Positions 49,654-60,691 are shown, counted from the stretch's first letter. The stretch is DNA of 64,000 nucleotides from Rhabditoides inermis (GCA_963966185.1 CAWZYM010000103.1:153501-217500), one strand, 5' to 3'. A program made the numbers and translations. Notes: generated by a model not told the origin, from the letters alone.

Positions 49654-52600
49654 AAGAGAGAAGGGGGAACTCACTCGCATCGCCGCACACCACATCCACC
49701 ACATCCGAGAGACACTCGTACACCGGGCGCTCCTCGTCGGGCAAAAGAGCGAATTGCACCTGCAAATGAAACAATAGCAACACTATCATCATCACGTCTT
49801 CTTGTCTCGCCACACTTTCCCAAATTGAATCAAAGTTCACATAACAGCTCTTATGCTGAGCTCGGATTTGACACGGGCACTCGTCTCTCACCTTCCTGCA
49901 GTCCACTCGCCCCCACTGCAGGTACTGGGCGGCGCGCCGGGTCGAGTACACCCGGTAGTCGTCGCAGGCAGACGGCTGCGCCCGCTGCAGCCACTCCAGC
50001 ATCAGATCCTGCACCGCCTTCTCAGACTGCTGCTTCAGCACCAGCGAGATCATACCACGGTTCGTCACGTGCTGCAACACACAGAACCAGTTGAGACCAC
50101 GAGATTTTACGTGCGAGCGAGCGAGAGAGAGAGAGAGAGAGAGAGAGACTCACGAGGTACTGGTTGAGGTGGATGAACGAGCGCACATGGTAGTGCACGT
50201 GCTTCTCGAACTTGGCCTTGTCGGCCGCGTTGTCGCCCCGTCGATACGTGCGGGCGCACAGAGTGCACACCACCTAAAATCGCCCCCATCAAGCTGAAGC
50301 AGGATAGAAACAATCGTCTCATTCCACCAGTCTCACCCAGTGATATCATATTCATATCGCCAACAACCTACCTCATTATTATCCGTGTCCTCGACCACAT
50401 ACTCGAGACCCACGTCCGCCTGCGTCTGGATCAGGAACGACGTCTCCTGAAAGATGCAGCGGTCACATCTCCATCCCCTCCCCCTCCCTCTTCCACTCAC
50501 CGTATCCACAGCCACCTCCTCCCACTTGCCCTCTGCTATCTTCGCCTTGGGCAGCGGATGCGAGAGCGAGCTCGCCTCATTCACAAACATGTCGTCGTCT
50601 GCAAGCAATTAATGAATGCAATGCCTTCCAACCACAAGCATTCAATGATCAACTTTGCCGCACTCCGAATGCGACCTTACACAACCACCAGTGTCCGTCC
50701 AATGTTTCACTTCTCTCTTCGCGGCGCTCACCGAAAGCGATGCTGCTCCTCCTGGCGGCAAAGTCAAAGTGGGGCTGGGTGGCGCAGTGCGCGTCCCACG
50801 CCCTGTCGGCCGCCGTCGTGTCGCCGTCGTGGCTGTCGCGGCTGCGAGCCACCGACAACACCGTCCAGCACGCCTAAAATACAAGTCATACATTTTTTTT
50901 TCGTTTCGTTATCATTTCTGTTTTCACATTTTCGTATTTCACGTTCACGTGTTGTTAAGAAATCGTACAATATATTATTCAAACCATAAGGGTTTGTCAT
51001 AAGTAGATAGAAGATCAGAAAGTAGAACATAACAACTAGATACACAAGGGAATCCTGTTTCGACCCAAACAAACGAACACACCTGGCAGAACATGCCGTC
51101 CTCGTCTCCGACCCCGAGCGGCTCGAGATCGGGCTGGCCGCGCGGACACCGGTGCTCATCCGGAACGAGGAGACGCCTGGCAAGGTGGAACATTCTCTCA
51201 ATTCGCATATTCGCAACTCGCCGTCGACTCACTTGATCGCCTCTGGCATGCGGATGGCGCCTTGCGCCTTGATCGACTGTTCATTGTCGAGGGTGGTCTT
51301 GGCGAGCAGTCCGAGCATCGCCTCCCGGCGCGAGTCGCCGCACTGCTGCTGGATACGCCACATCGCCACCGGGAACTTGGACGCCTGCAAAGTGAGCACA
51401 TTCACACACAACATGATATTGTACAATATTTTTAATGATAACCCACCAAAAACTTGGCAATATGCGCTTCGCTGCTAAAGTGATCCTCGATAGAGTCCGT
51501 GGCACACCCGCACAGACGACACAGCGAGTCGCGGCCTGAATGACTGACAACTATATACATGCTAAAATAACGTTTCCAGGTTTTCATGTTGGTCCAAAAC
51601 TCCAAGCGTGATAGCGTATTGTGAACGTGTTGTGAAAGACGTACACTGCACCCACCCATGGTGACGAGATGGGCGATGCCGCAGACGGGTGCATAGTGCG
51701 CGCCGCTCGCGCTTCGCCGCCACTGGTACGGACCCTCGTCCGCCTGCATCTCACTGTCCACCACATCGATCAGCTCGACTAAAACAATCACCAATAAGAA
51801 CAGCAAAAATATTAACATCTCTGAAAACGTATGGCCCAATTGATTCGGAACATAATATCGCATATTCAGCTCGACTAAACAACCAATAACGATACAATTG
51901 TAAAGGTGAGGGTAGGGTGAAAAGTAACAATAAATTCCCGCACGTGACACCATGAGTCTTATTCATCAGTCTCCCATAAGCTTGTGCCGCGGCGGACACA
52001 AATCAGCCGCAGTCGCACTCACACTGCTTGACGACGTTGCCGAGTGTGAGGTGGCGGAGGTGGCGGGGCGACTTCTCGTGCACCGACCACACACGCGCCA
52101 CAAACTTCTTGTTCTGCGCCGACGGAATCAGCTCGTGGCACGTCTGCAAAGAGTATACACTATTAAATAGTTTTCTAAAAATTGCTGATGTTTTGTGATT
52201 TGTGATTGTGATGTTGCTTTGTTGCAACCTTGCAGCATTGAATGATAATCACTCACATTGCACAGCAGGACGACTCGCTTGGGGCCGACGTCGTGGTTGT
52301 GCTGCTCGAACTTGCGCTCCGCCTCACTCACCACCAGCTTCGCCTGCGCCTCCTCCTTCGTCAGAGTCAGCTCAAGCACCTGCAACACGCTCGACTATCA
52401 TCACTGTGATTGATAACGGATAAATAGAAGACAACACTCACTTCAGGATGGAGAATGTTGTTTTCCTGGTGGAAAAGCTGGTCGCGGATGGCGTAGAGCT
52501 CGTCCATGCGCGGGACTAATTCGCATTCGGCCGTCGCCAGCCTCCGCTCCGGATGGAACTCCGACTGAAACAACATGTGAGCAAAAGCAACGTAATACAT

Positions 52601-53178
52601 GACTTGTGAAATGAAATCAACAAAATGAAATCGAGGACATGACATGGGTCAAGAAAAGTTAAAGAAACAAAAAAAAATAGACTCACCAGGTAGTTGGCAA
52701 TGTGGGTAACGCAGGCGAGGTGCTGGTCGGCCTGCTCGAACGTGTTGCCGGCATCGTTGCAGATGGTGCACACCCACCAGCCGTGGTCAGCCCACGCAAA
52801 TCTGTACTCTTGGATCGTCTCCAGCCCTGCAGCAAGTTGGTAAATATAGTATCAGCTCGAGTAAACGTACCAATCACCGGCTCGCCGGTCTTCTGATAGC
52901 GGTTGATGAGGAAAGACGACTCGACTGCCACCGATTTGGAGCACTTTGAGAGCTCCTTCGCAAGGAAGAGCTCTACGTTCACCTTCTGCAAATCACGTCT
53001 GTGTAAGCTCATGAACATTCGAACACACCTTTCTGTGCTTGGCTGTGGCGCTGTGCTTGGCCAGCTCGTCTTTGGACACCTTCACGTTGCAGTACAGGCA
53101 TGACGTCACGCCATCCTTCGTACGAAAGTGTTTCTCGTCGAACGTGCCGCCGTTAACGGCGCTCGTACTGTTCACCAT
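39002..53178 (-). CDS. giant nuclear-type protein: eight zinc fingers, coiled coil, RS and Gln-rich regions
   Basis: Forty minus-strand exons from ATG 53178 to TAG 39002 total 6,945 bases with every phase consistent (2,314 residues). Zinc fingers of U1/matrin-like C2H2 spacing: C27/C30/H42/H48, C108/C111/H124/H130, C304/C307/H317/H323, C409/C412, C518/C521, C676-C681, C785/C788/H802/H808 and C1271/C1274. The longest exon (47022-48246) encodes a Lys/Glu coiled coil (about 850-1010), a Pro-rich stretch and a first RS patch. RS repeats recur at about 1380-1510 (RSRRSRSRSRDR). The tail from about 1680 is Gln/Pro/Met-rich with a polyglutamine run in exon 43198-43559. This mix suggests an RNA-processing or chromatin scaffold. 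I do not recognise a named orthologue. The ATG follows GTACAGT, a possible trans-splice acceptor. Intron 39588-42775 hosts a LINE. Confidence 0.85.
39613..42698 (-). mobile_element. full-length RTE-type non-LTR retrotransposon in an intron
   Basis: Bounded by 13-bp direct repeats ATCAATACACACA at 39600-39612 and 42699-42711. Its 3' end (left side) is a short pentanucleotide tail, (TTGAA)n on the minus strand, typical of RTE elements. It lies in the same orientation as the host gene between exons 42776-42985 and 39381-39587. The body holds one long open frame and short flanks only. Perfect target duplications and an undamaged frame indicate a recent insertion. Confidence 0.92.
39680..42550 (-). 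CDS. RTE endonuclease-reverse transcriptase (956 residues)
   Basis: Single open frame. Residues about 8-265 form an apurinic-type endonuclease: NARSL near 13, catalytic Glu42 in GLCEVKR, GDMNASLG near 167 and SDHRMVRM near 258. Residues about 480-760 form the reverse transcriptase: LYKKGDPLDIGNYRPIS, QAGFRRGFSC, FVDFAKAYDS, GVRQGCPLSPHLFN and the catalytic YADDI near 698. The C-terminal region (LTYAAETWSLRREDLQKL, then a WTRRVIDWNP-type end) is typical of RTE-clade proteins. No stops or frameshifts, so the protein could be active. It nicks target DNA and copies its own RNA by target-primed reverse transcription. Confidence 0.95.
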   Translation of the reverse strand: MERKDVINIAVLNARSLRTERRLLELEEAVNKVKVDVLGLCEVKRDAPGQRLLNQSRYEFYHTGGGKKHGVGFLLSPVYANRVVGFTAVSPRLCFVDLDMEEYTLRVVCVYMETTSYTDEEYERTLEALDDCTRPGSKQKSPRGGGSVSVRRSESGVRCRFRVVVLGDMNASLGRRIVDSERCVGPYGYGARNRRGEILAEWLESNGWIAGNTYFRNRTGRLWTWRSAQGTRSCYDFVFMRSLDGVRSCRALNQFDFRSDHRMVRMELRVHLPKRKPKTKGRWKTNWKEYRKEIGDLLSRTPLPRSSDATVHYRILCDAVKDAEWATSTFTPPDPRLSDATMELFRQRRLLLGKDDSASRISLTLINKAIRSAIEKDLERRHIALYRRGIASRKALRGQEVSRTLMGHLRAVDDTIATRPADVCQVILLFYNALFDTAWLPFPTFDVDEPLPEEFTAEEIRRVLVLMKRNVARGPDRISTESLLYAPPILLEYVAALFNTCLTGGRIADDMADSLVSLLYKKGDPLDIGNYRPISVSSTLLKLLMRTVLARLQPSLEAQQPREQAGFRRGFSCNDHILVTREVIYKLYRHGYHGYLVFVDFAKAYDSIEHNDTWLALKRCGVHPAYIRLLQSIYNDGKTKVNVRGTPAEIEVKKGVRQGCPLSPHLFNCVLAEICAKMDFDFVGAGLDIGGQKLTHLCYADDIILFARSASAAERMLEELAEKSSDYGLYVNRKKTVVMSNGPKKSIRLDGGEVEYVDKFVYLGRSLSFLADDRVEVTRRIQAGWGAFFRHSQFLTLKSAPMRLRRKVFRMAVLPALTYAAETWSLRREDLQKLRTVQRRMERKMLGLTLLDKVPCKDIRRLTGLRDVLCEARSRKWRFARHIMTCNDDRWTRRVIDWNPPRKGKAGRPHLQWSDEFKKTIQTNRRTLEEEWKSVAADADATRWKNFASRRYSVND
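43451..43549. repeat. polyglutamine-coding trinucleotide tract
   Basis: (GTT/GCT)n on the plus strand, that is CAA/CAG codons in the minus-strand gene, giving an almost pure Gln run of about 30 residues interrupted by one His. CAA predominates, which limits slippage compared with pure CAG. Confidence 0.9.
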
Positions 53179-53639
53179 ACTGTACTCAGAGATTCATCCA
53201 AGATTCTGAAGAAAACATCCAGTTCAAGAAAAAAAAAATCAGAAAGCAAACGAATCGGATAAATGGCGAAGTGAATATGGTTTTGATCCGCGTTTTGATA
53301 CAAAATGCGTTTGAACATCTACTAAAGTAAATCGAAACCACGCGTCATTTGTGTAACGCATGGATGAGACCTTCATCCGGACCGGTCCTAACAAGCAAGA
53401 GGAGGAGGGAACAAGCAAGCAAGAGGCCGGCAACGAGCAGTGCATCGATATTGATTGACCATAACACGAAAAACGCGTCAGGACCAGAAATAAATTCCAT
53501 ACTTTCGCCGTCATTAGAGTTATATCGGACAAAAATATTTCTAGATCTGTATTTTACAAATTTATTTTTGTTTTATTGCATTTTCAAAACATATTTAATT
53601 GAATCGCACTTCAGTCACTTCTTCTCCACTCTCACAGCC
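53179..53639. promoter_or_regulatory. shared divergent promoter region, zinc-finger gene / elongin B
   Basis: 461 bases separate the two divergently transcribed start codons. No other gene is seen here. A bidirectional promoter is inferred from the arrangement only. The ELOB ATG is preceded by CTCTCACAGCC, a candidate splice acceptor. Confidence 0.45.
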
Positions 53640-54462
53640 ATGTCGGTGAGTACTCCTCCTTTCCTTGACTAGTCATTTAGTGACGTTTTCAATGGTTTTC
53701 GAATTCTCATCAAAACATATGATCTAAATTGAATGTTGAATAACTTTTGCAATATCAGAGTAAACGCTATTTGTTCAGGATCTCTTTTTCGAAATCATCC
53801 GCGCCAAGACGCACATCTTCTGCGAAGCCAAGGACACGAACAACGTCTACGAGCTGAAGCGGATCATCGAGGGCATCCTCAAGGCGAGTTTGTACTTTTT
53901 TATTTCTATTTAAATTATTCGTCATATGTGTATTATAATGTATTGTAAACATTAATAACTTCAGATCAAGCCGGGAGATCAGGTGTTGAAGCGCGCGGTG
54001 GACGAGAGCCTCACCGAGTGGGCCGATCTAGATGATCACAAATCCCTCGCCGACCTCGGATTCACATCCAACAACGCCAAGGCTAGTAGTATTCTCTTGT
54101 TTATGTTAACTACCAGTTGCGAAATGTTCATTATGATGTCACTGACACAACCAGTGTATAGGTTCTTCCAATTGTGGTTTTCTTGCTTTCTATTTCCCCC
54201 TGTAGCTCAAATCGAAATCAATGTAACTGAGCATTCATGAGCATGTTCGACTTCGCTGGGTAAATTGATCATTCCATTGTACATAGTCGAGACAGTTTTC
54301 GGTGACGTTATTGGCTCCTTGGGCTATCGATTGTGTTTGCAGGCGCAGTCGCCGGCGACGATCGCGTTGTTGATGAAGGGCGAGAGCGAGCCTTCACTGG
54401 AGGCGCTCTCGCAGCCGCCGCCCATCCCCGACTCGATGCGCGCCGACCAGCAGGAGGCCTAG
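53640..54462 (+). CDS. ELOB: elongin B
   Basis: Ubiquitin-like partner of elongin C in the SIII elongation complex and in Cullin-2/5 E3 ligases. Exons 53640-53645, 53779-53883, 53965-54081 and 54343-54462 give 115 residues (human 118). Signatures: [44 protein letters not shown] and the tail [12 protein letters not shown]. Introns 2 and 3 begin with GC, not GT (AAG followed by gcgagt, and AAG followed by gctagt); reading them as GC-AG introns is required to keep the frame and match the family. Tiny first exon (ATG TCG). Confidence 0.93.
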
Positions 54463-54770
54463 ACGAGAAGGGCTCCTCCCCTCGACCCTGTCCCTTCATT
54501 TCATAATCATGCTCTCGTTGACACCACGCCGGTCCGCTCTCCGTCTCTGTACGTATTCATTGATGTCGATTTGTATCTGTCCCATCGATCCAAAATGTTC
54601 GTCCTAGCTTGTTAGGCTTTCTGTGTGCTAAAGTGTGATGTTTGTGTATACACTTTTTGATAAATTATTTATTTCGTGCGAATTTCGTTTTGTCTGCACG
54701 GTTATGCGTTGCAATTCGCTCAAATACCTCTATCTAACAAATGTCGACATGAACCGATTTCGAAAATCAG
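54463..54770. other. ELOB 3' flank / UTP25 5' flank
   Basis: No further gene. 308 bases hold the ELOB 3' untranslated region and the start region of UTP25, whose ATG directly follows AAAATCAG, a possible trans-splice acceptor. Confidence 0.5.
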
Positions 54771-54922
54771 ATGAGTAAACGGCGATTGGACGAAACAAAC
54801 GAGGAGATTGAGCGTCTGCCAGAGGAAGATGTGAGTGGGGCTGCTCGAATCCGAAATTAAACGGAACAAGCCTAACTGAGTTGTGTGATCAATGCAATCA
54901 ATCAGTCATCGACAGGAGGGGA

Positions 54923-54955
<33 letters not shown>

Positions 54956-55122
54956 ACGGTGCGTTCAGGACACGCCAGTAGACTCGGATGGGGAGCCGGG
55001 GGAGAAGCGGCCCGTTGAGCACGACCTGTTCGCCCGCCATCTCGAGTTCCTCGTAGACTCACCCATGGTCGCCCAGCTGCAGCTGCCCAAGAAGGTACGG
55101 CACCTTTCGCAGTTTGCGTCTG

Positions 55123-55171
<49 letters not shown>

Positions 55172-55705
55172 ATTCTGTCTGCGTTTATAACTGCACGCTA
55201 TTTTCGTGAAAAAGTATAAAGTTTTCGTATAAAGTAGTGGTTGATTTGTTTTTTTTTATTGTTCATTATCACTGACAGCATTTCGACTCGAGATAAATGT
55301 CTATAATGCCTCTATTCAGAGTCGTCCCACCACCAAACCCAAACTGCCCGGGTTCGGTTCGGTGACGTTCTATCAGGGCACGTGCCCCGATCAGGTGAGT
55401 GTCTTTTGCTCTATTGCTTCTCACTGAAGTCACTCCTTACTCCCTCTATTCATTCTCTCGCAGATTCCGCTAGATACCGAGCTGTGTGTGGAGGAGTGCG
55501 CATGGATTCCCAAGGTCGCCGAGCATCTCGGAGCCATTCTCGACGCCGATGTGGATGATGAGGTTAGGAGAGAGGGAGAGTGAGAGAGAGAAAGACGATT
55601 GCAGGTGCCAGAAAGTGAGGACGACAAGACGGACTCGCTGGTCTCGCTCGTTGCACGATACGTCGATGTGCAGTGCATCCCGCCGGCCAGGCATCACAAG
55701 GTACA

Positions 55706-55743
<38 letters not shown>

Positions 55744-56805
55744 GCCGTTTATACTACACAACGCGTCAACTTGAGGCGCTGCGTCAAGCTACATAGTTAA
55801 AGTGACATCACTTTTCCTTTGATCTTTTGACGCACCGTGTCAATATTTTGACGCGAGGCGTCAACTTTTAAGGCCCCATTATATTTTCACGCTGACGCTG
55901 ACGCTCCCGTGCAATAGATGCAACTATTGATTTCGTTGACGCAGCGTGATCAAATTCGATTGGAGCATCTTTTGCACGAGATGGTCAGCGTCGCGTGAGC
56001 GTCAGCGTGAAAGTATAATGGGGCCTTTAGGCTTGACGCACCGCGCCAAGTTGACGCGTTGTGTAGTATAAACGGTCCTTGAGATATGTGTGCATTCGAA
56101 AGATGACTGCTTCAGCTCATCTACACGGCGCACGCGCTCAACCACGTGATCCGCACCAGGAATCTCATCCTCGGCAACAACAAGAAGCTGGGCGAGGCGG
56201 CCAAGGTACCGTATAGGTTTCTCCTCGAAAAATCTGTCAATACATTCATATTATATCGTGAATTGATATCACTGTTCAATTCTGCGACTTCGCCCTAGGT
56301 TTGATCATCTAACAGCGTCGATTCAGTGCGGCGAGGTGCCGGAGTCTCTGGTGGAGTCGGTGCGCGACCAGGGCTTCACGCGACCCACAGTCCTCATCCT
56401 CTGCCCAATGAAGAAGGACGCCTACGAGGTCGTCCAGAACCTCAAGAAGCTCATCTTTGGACCGGGTTAGTGGTGATGAGCCTTGTTTTACTTTATCTGA
56501 ATTTCTGTATGAATATCTGAATGCTCATCCTAGTAGAATCAAGGTTATTTTGTCTCAATCGTGTTGCATGATTCGAATTTTCCGAACATGTTCTTGCAGA
56601 CGCGAAGAAGATGGACGTGATGTCGTCGCAGCGGTTCGAGGACGAGTTCAGCGACGGCAACCAGGACGGCGAGGTGGCCATGGGCAGGAAGAAGGCAGAC
56701 GAGTTCAAGGAGGTGTTCACCGGAAACGTTGACGACTGTTTCCGACTCGGGATCGCCATCTCCAAGAAGAGCCTCAAGGTGGGAGGGAGGGAGGGAGGGG
56801 AGGGT

Positions 56806-56865
<60 letters not shown>

Positions 56866-58617
56866 CGCTCGGGTTTCAGTTGTTCGAGGCGTTTGAGCGC
56901 TCGGACATTCTGCTCTGCTCGCCGCTGGGTATGAGAATGATCCTGGACGGAGACGCCGGCAACGACTCCCACCTACTCTCATCCATCCAGATTACGGTCA
57001 TCGATGGGGTGAGTGCGGGTTGTTGTAGGTATGGGGTTAGTGCAGATTTGTATTGCGGGTTACTGTAGTTGGATATACGGTATGTGGTTAATGTGGTATC
57101 TTCAGGCGGACGTGTGCCTGCAGCAGAACTGGGAGAACATCTCGCTCGTCTTCAAGTCGCTGTACCAGCAGCCCGCTAAGATTACGAACGATATCTCGAG
57201 GTGAGAGGAGAGAGAGAAAAAGGAAGGTGAATGAGAAAGTGAGAAAGACGCCATGTTCAGGGTCCGTGCTCCGCTGCTCGAGGGTCTCGGCAAGTTCTAC
57301 GCGCAGATGCTGCTCTTCTCGCGACATCCGCATGAGTTGGTGGGGAAGAGAGAAAGAGAAAGAGAAAGAGAAAGAGAAAGAGAAAGAGAAAGAGAAAGAG
57401 AAAGAGAAAGAGAAAGAGAAAGAGAAAGAGAATCAGGGAATCTCACTTTCAGATGACGGCTCACATGATGCAGCACTCGCTCAACTACCGCGGACTTGTC
57501 GTCGCCCAGCCGCCTTCGCCCGGCACTCTCACCAGGGTACGGTAGGGGTTGGATACTGTAGTGAAGGAGTATTGTACTACTGTATGGGGTTACTGTAGTG
57601 AAGGAGTACTGTACTACTGTCCGGGGTTACTGTAGTGAAGAAGTACTGTAATACTGTATATCTTGGTTTGTTTTCAGATCGAGATCCCGCTGTGTCAGGA
57701 GCTGCACAAAGTAGAGGTGGTAGCGGATCTGGCCGACCAGGCCACTGCGAGGTTCAACTACTTCAAAGACAATGTGGGTGGAGGAGGAGATGGGATTGGT
57801 TGTGGTATTCCGCAAATCAATTGTGATCCCATTGTCGGGTCGTTCTTCATTAATTTAAAGTATGAGGAAAAGTTTGTGTCAGATTCTTCCCTCTCTCCCG
57901 CAGGGTACGGCCGTTTTCATTCCCTCCTACTTTGACTTTGTCCGGCTACGGTATGTGTTTGTCAGGGGTATTGTAGATAGGTGTGTCGTTGCAGTAATCA
58001 CATGAAGCGCGACCACGCGAGTTTCGGACAGTGCCACGAGTACGCCAAGGAGGGAAAGGTAGGGAGGGAGAGAGAGAGAGAGGAAGAGAGAGAGGGGAGA
58101 GAGGGTGAGAGAGAGAGGGAGGAGAGAGAGAGGGAGGAAGGAGAGAGAGAGAGAGAGGGGGAGAGAGAAAAGATCCGTTTAGGTGGCGCGCGCGCGTGAC
58201 ATGTTCTTCCACGGTGACAAGAACCTGTTGCTGATCACTGAGCGCTTCCACTTCTACAAGCGCTACCACATCAAGGTGGGCGGAGTCGAAAAGGGCGGGG
58301 CAAGACTTGGTGCGTTTCAGGGCATCAAGCAGCTCGTCTTCTACCAGACGCCGTCGCACCCCTCCTTCTACTCTGACCTCATCAACATGGGTCGGCCGGA
58401 AGGAAAGCGATTGAAGGTGGGAGGAGGGAGAAGAGGTGGTCTGGTCACATCACTCGTTCCGGTTTCGTAACGCACAAAAATACGCAACGCTTTTTTCCAG
58501 TCGGTTCTGCTGTTCACGAAGCTGGACCGGCTCCGGTTGCAGGCGACGTTCGGAAATCAGATGGCAGCCTCCATCCTCGCGTCCGACAAGAAGATCCAGG
58601 CGATCGTCTCCGAGTAG
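54771..58617 (+). CDS. UTP25: UTP25 / DEF, U3 snoRNA-associated ribosome biogenesis protein
   Basis: Nucleolar small-subunit processome component with a degenerate helicase-like fold. Eighteen exons from 54771 to 58617 (for example 56327-56465, 56600-56778, 58183-58275, 58501-58617) close in phase to 587 residues. Typical motifs: FARHLEFLVDSP near the N-terminus, LIYTAHALNHVIRTR, RPTVLILCPMKKDAY, ADEFKEVFTGNVDDCFRLGI, SDILLCSPLGMR, QNWENISLVF, FIPSYFDFVRLRN and LITERFHFYKRYHIKG. The long acidic N-terminus of animal orthologues (human about 756 residues) is reduced to a few dozen residues. The start ATG sits right after an AG preceded by an A/T-rich stretch, so an upstream exon or spliced leader is possible. 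Intron 5 holds two nested MITEs and intron 11 a hexamer array. Confidence 0.95.
55740..56080. mobile_element. outer MITE in UTP25 intron 5 (341 bp)
   Basis: 34-bp terminal inverted repeats with one mismatch: left starts AAGGGCCGTTTATACTACAC at 55740, right end is its complement finishing at 56080. Flanked by GAG on both sides, but the left flank is a GA repeat, so the duplication is not conclusive. Terminal sequence resembles PIF/Harbinger-type MITEs. Confidence 0.85.
55871..56026. mobile_element. inner MITE nested in the outer one (156 bp)
   Basis: About 30-bp terminal inverted repeats (AGGCCCCATTATA, then TTTCACGCTGACGCT, one mismatch) flanked by TTA at 55868-55870 and 56027-56029. A TWA duplication is the Harbinger signature. 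It lies wholly inside the outer element. Confidence 0.85.
57345..57431. repeat. (GAGAAA)n hexanucleotide array in UTP25 intron 11
   Basis: About fourteen nearly perfect AGAGAA units starting a few bases after the GTGGGG donor and filling most of the intron. Confidence 0.95.
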
Positions 58618-58752
58618 GGGTGCTGTAAGGAGTACTGTAGTCGAGTAGAGTCACGCCTTTTGTGAAGAGGGCGGTGTTTCCATAGTGTCCACTCGAATAG
58701 GTGTTGGTTACCCGTTTTTGTGCGCTGTTTCTCGGGAGCGCGGGGAGTGGAG

Positions 58753-58784
<32 letters not shown>

Positions 58785-59761
58785 TCGCCCGCAGCAACAG
58801 GATCCCGACCCGCTCCCGCTGTCCCACTCGCCTTGTTTGTTGATTGTCTCCTTCTCGCTCCCTCTAGTGTCGCCGAATCGTTTTCGTCATGGGTTGATTT
58901 GAGCGCGCGCCGCATTGTTGTCTGTTGTGTTATTATTGTTGTTTTGTTATGTTTGAATTTTGAAATGAATGTGTGATGTGGCTCTGTAACGGCATTGTGG
59001 TTTCAATAATGGGGTATACAGGAAGGGAGTGGCCTCGATTATATTTCAATAAGAGCCCAGGTGTGGCCGGTGTTGTTGGCGGAGTGAGAGATATCGATCG
59101 CTGCGAAAGTGAGAGTAGCCGGTGCGAGTTTACCGTTACGCAACTCGGTTCGATTTGAGATCGTTTCGGGCTGTTCCGTCTTGGATAGTTTCTTTTATCG
59201 ATGATTTCCTCGACTGGTGTTTGTTTGTTTTGTAGCGATAATAGGGTCTGTATAACATTCATGTATGAGTCTGGAGTCATCTATACATTTCCATCTGTAA
59301 GCCTGTATGTATTAGCATTGATGTGACTGTTGTCGCGTAGACTAGTTTCATCCGTGGCCCGAGATATGTAATGATTACGTATAGTTCTACTCTCGCAACA
59401 AGATGTGCGCTGTCTATGACTCTGTATTGACGTGATGTAACTAAAAGAGCTCCCCAAGTAGGTAGATGTTTGATACAGATAGCCTAGAGTCAGCTCGTTG
59501 TTTGCCGCATCATCGTGCGTTTTTATGTAGTGTTACCGTGTCTCGGTTTTCTTATGGCCGATATTTCGTCTCCCAACGCTTAGCCCTGGAGGCGTACCGT
59601 ATGCACTTATTGTATAGTCAGGATATAGCGATACTGGATAAATGATTGATACGACTGCCCGATCATCTCATTGTATTTCCTTCTACCCCGTGTTTTTCAC
59701 CACAAATGCATATGAATAAAACTATTATTATTATGTCAACTGGTTCAACTCCCTTCCGTAG
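58618..59761. other. long UTP25 3' untranslated region and intercistronic gap
   Basis: No second gene seen in about 1.1 kb. Contains a GA tract (58756-58785). AATAAA at 59715-59720 is followed after 41 bases by the next start codon, so the 3' untranslated region appears to span almost the entire gap. Confidence 0.55.
59715..59720 (+). terminator. AATAAA polyadenylation signal of UTP25
   Basis: Canonical hexamer only 41 bases before the next gene's ATG, which itself follows CCTTCCGTAG (pyrimidine tract plus AG). Confidence 0.65.
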
Positions 59762-59882
59762 ATGCGGTTGCTGCTGGCTGCGGCGAGCGTGGTCAGCGCC
59801 GTCCACGCATACATGGGCGCTGTGATGGGCAAGCTGACCGACTGCGACGATGCCAAGGTAGGAGAGAGAAAGGGAGAGAGAA

Positions 59883-59927
<45 letters not shown>

Positions 59928-60644
59928 TGCTTTTAGTCCAACCTCGAGGTGGACTGGGATCCGCGCGATTTCACTCAGTTCACCTGCGGACAGCAGTTGA
60001 CGTTCCCTGTGGATGTGAGTGGGAGAGAGGAGAGAAAAGGAGAGGCGAGAGGGAAAGAGAAGTGAGAGAGAGGGAGAGAGAGAGAGAGAGGGAGAGAGAG
60101 AGGAAGAGAGAGAGAGGGAGGTTTCCAGGATACCGTTGACTTCGTGCACTACTCGATTCCGAACCTCGACCCGCGCAACGACCCCGTCTACCACAAATGC
60201 ATGAACGAAACGATTCTCTACAAGAACGTGCCGCCACTCCGGTCGGTGCTCTTTCTCTGTCTCTGTCTCTCTCTCTCCCTCTCTCTTTCTCCCTCTCTCT
60301 CACTCTCTGGCTCTCTCTCTCTCGCCCTCTCTCCCCCCCCTCTCACGTTTCCTCTTTCAGCGGCAACCACCGCCCCAACTGGGGTCAGTACGGCGAGTAC
60401 CTCTACATTCCGCCGCAGCGCTGGCTGCACAATCTCGAGGTGTGTGGGCGGGGCGAAAGGGGGGGCTAATGACAGAGTGGGCGTGGCCTAACTGGGCGTG
60501 GTCTTGCAGCACGGCTCGATCATCCTGCTCTACCACCCGTGCGTCGATCCGGCCGAGCTGCAGAAGCTGCGACAGATCGTGACCGGATGTCTCTACCGTC
60601 ACGTCATCACCCCGTACAACAAGCTCGACCAGAGCCACGTAGGT

Positions 60645-60691
<47 letters not shown>

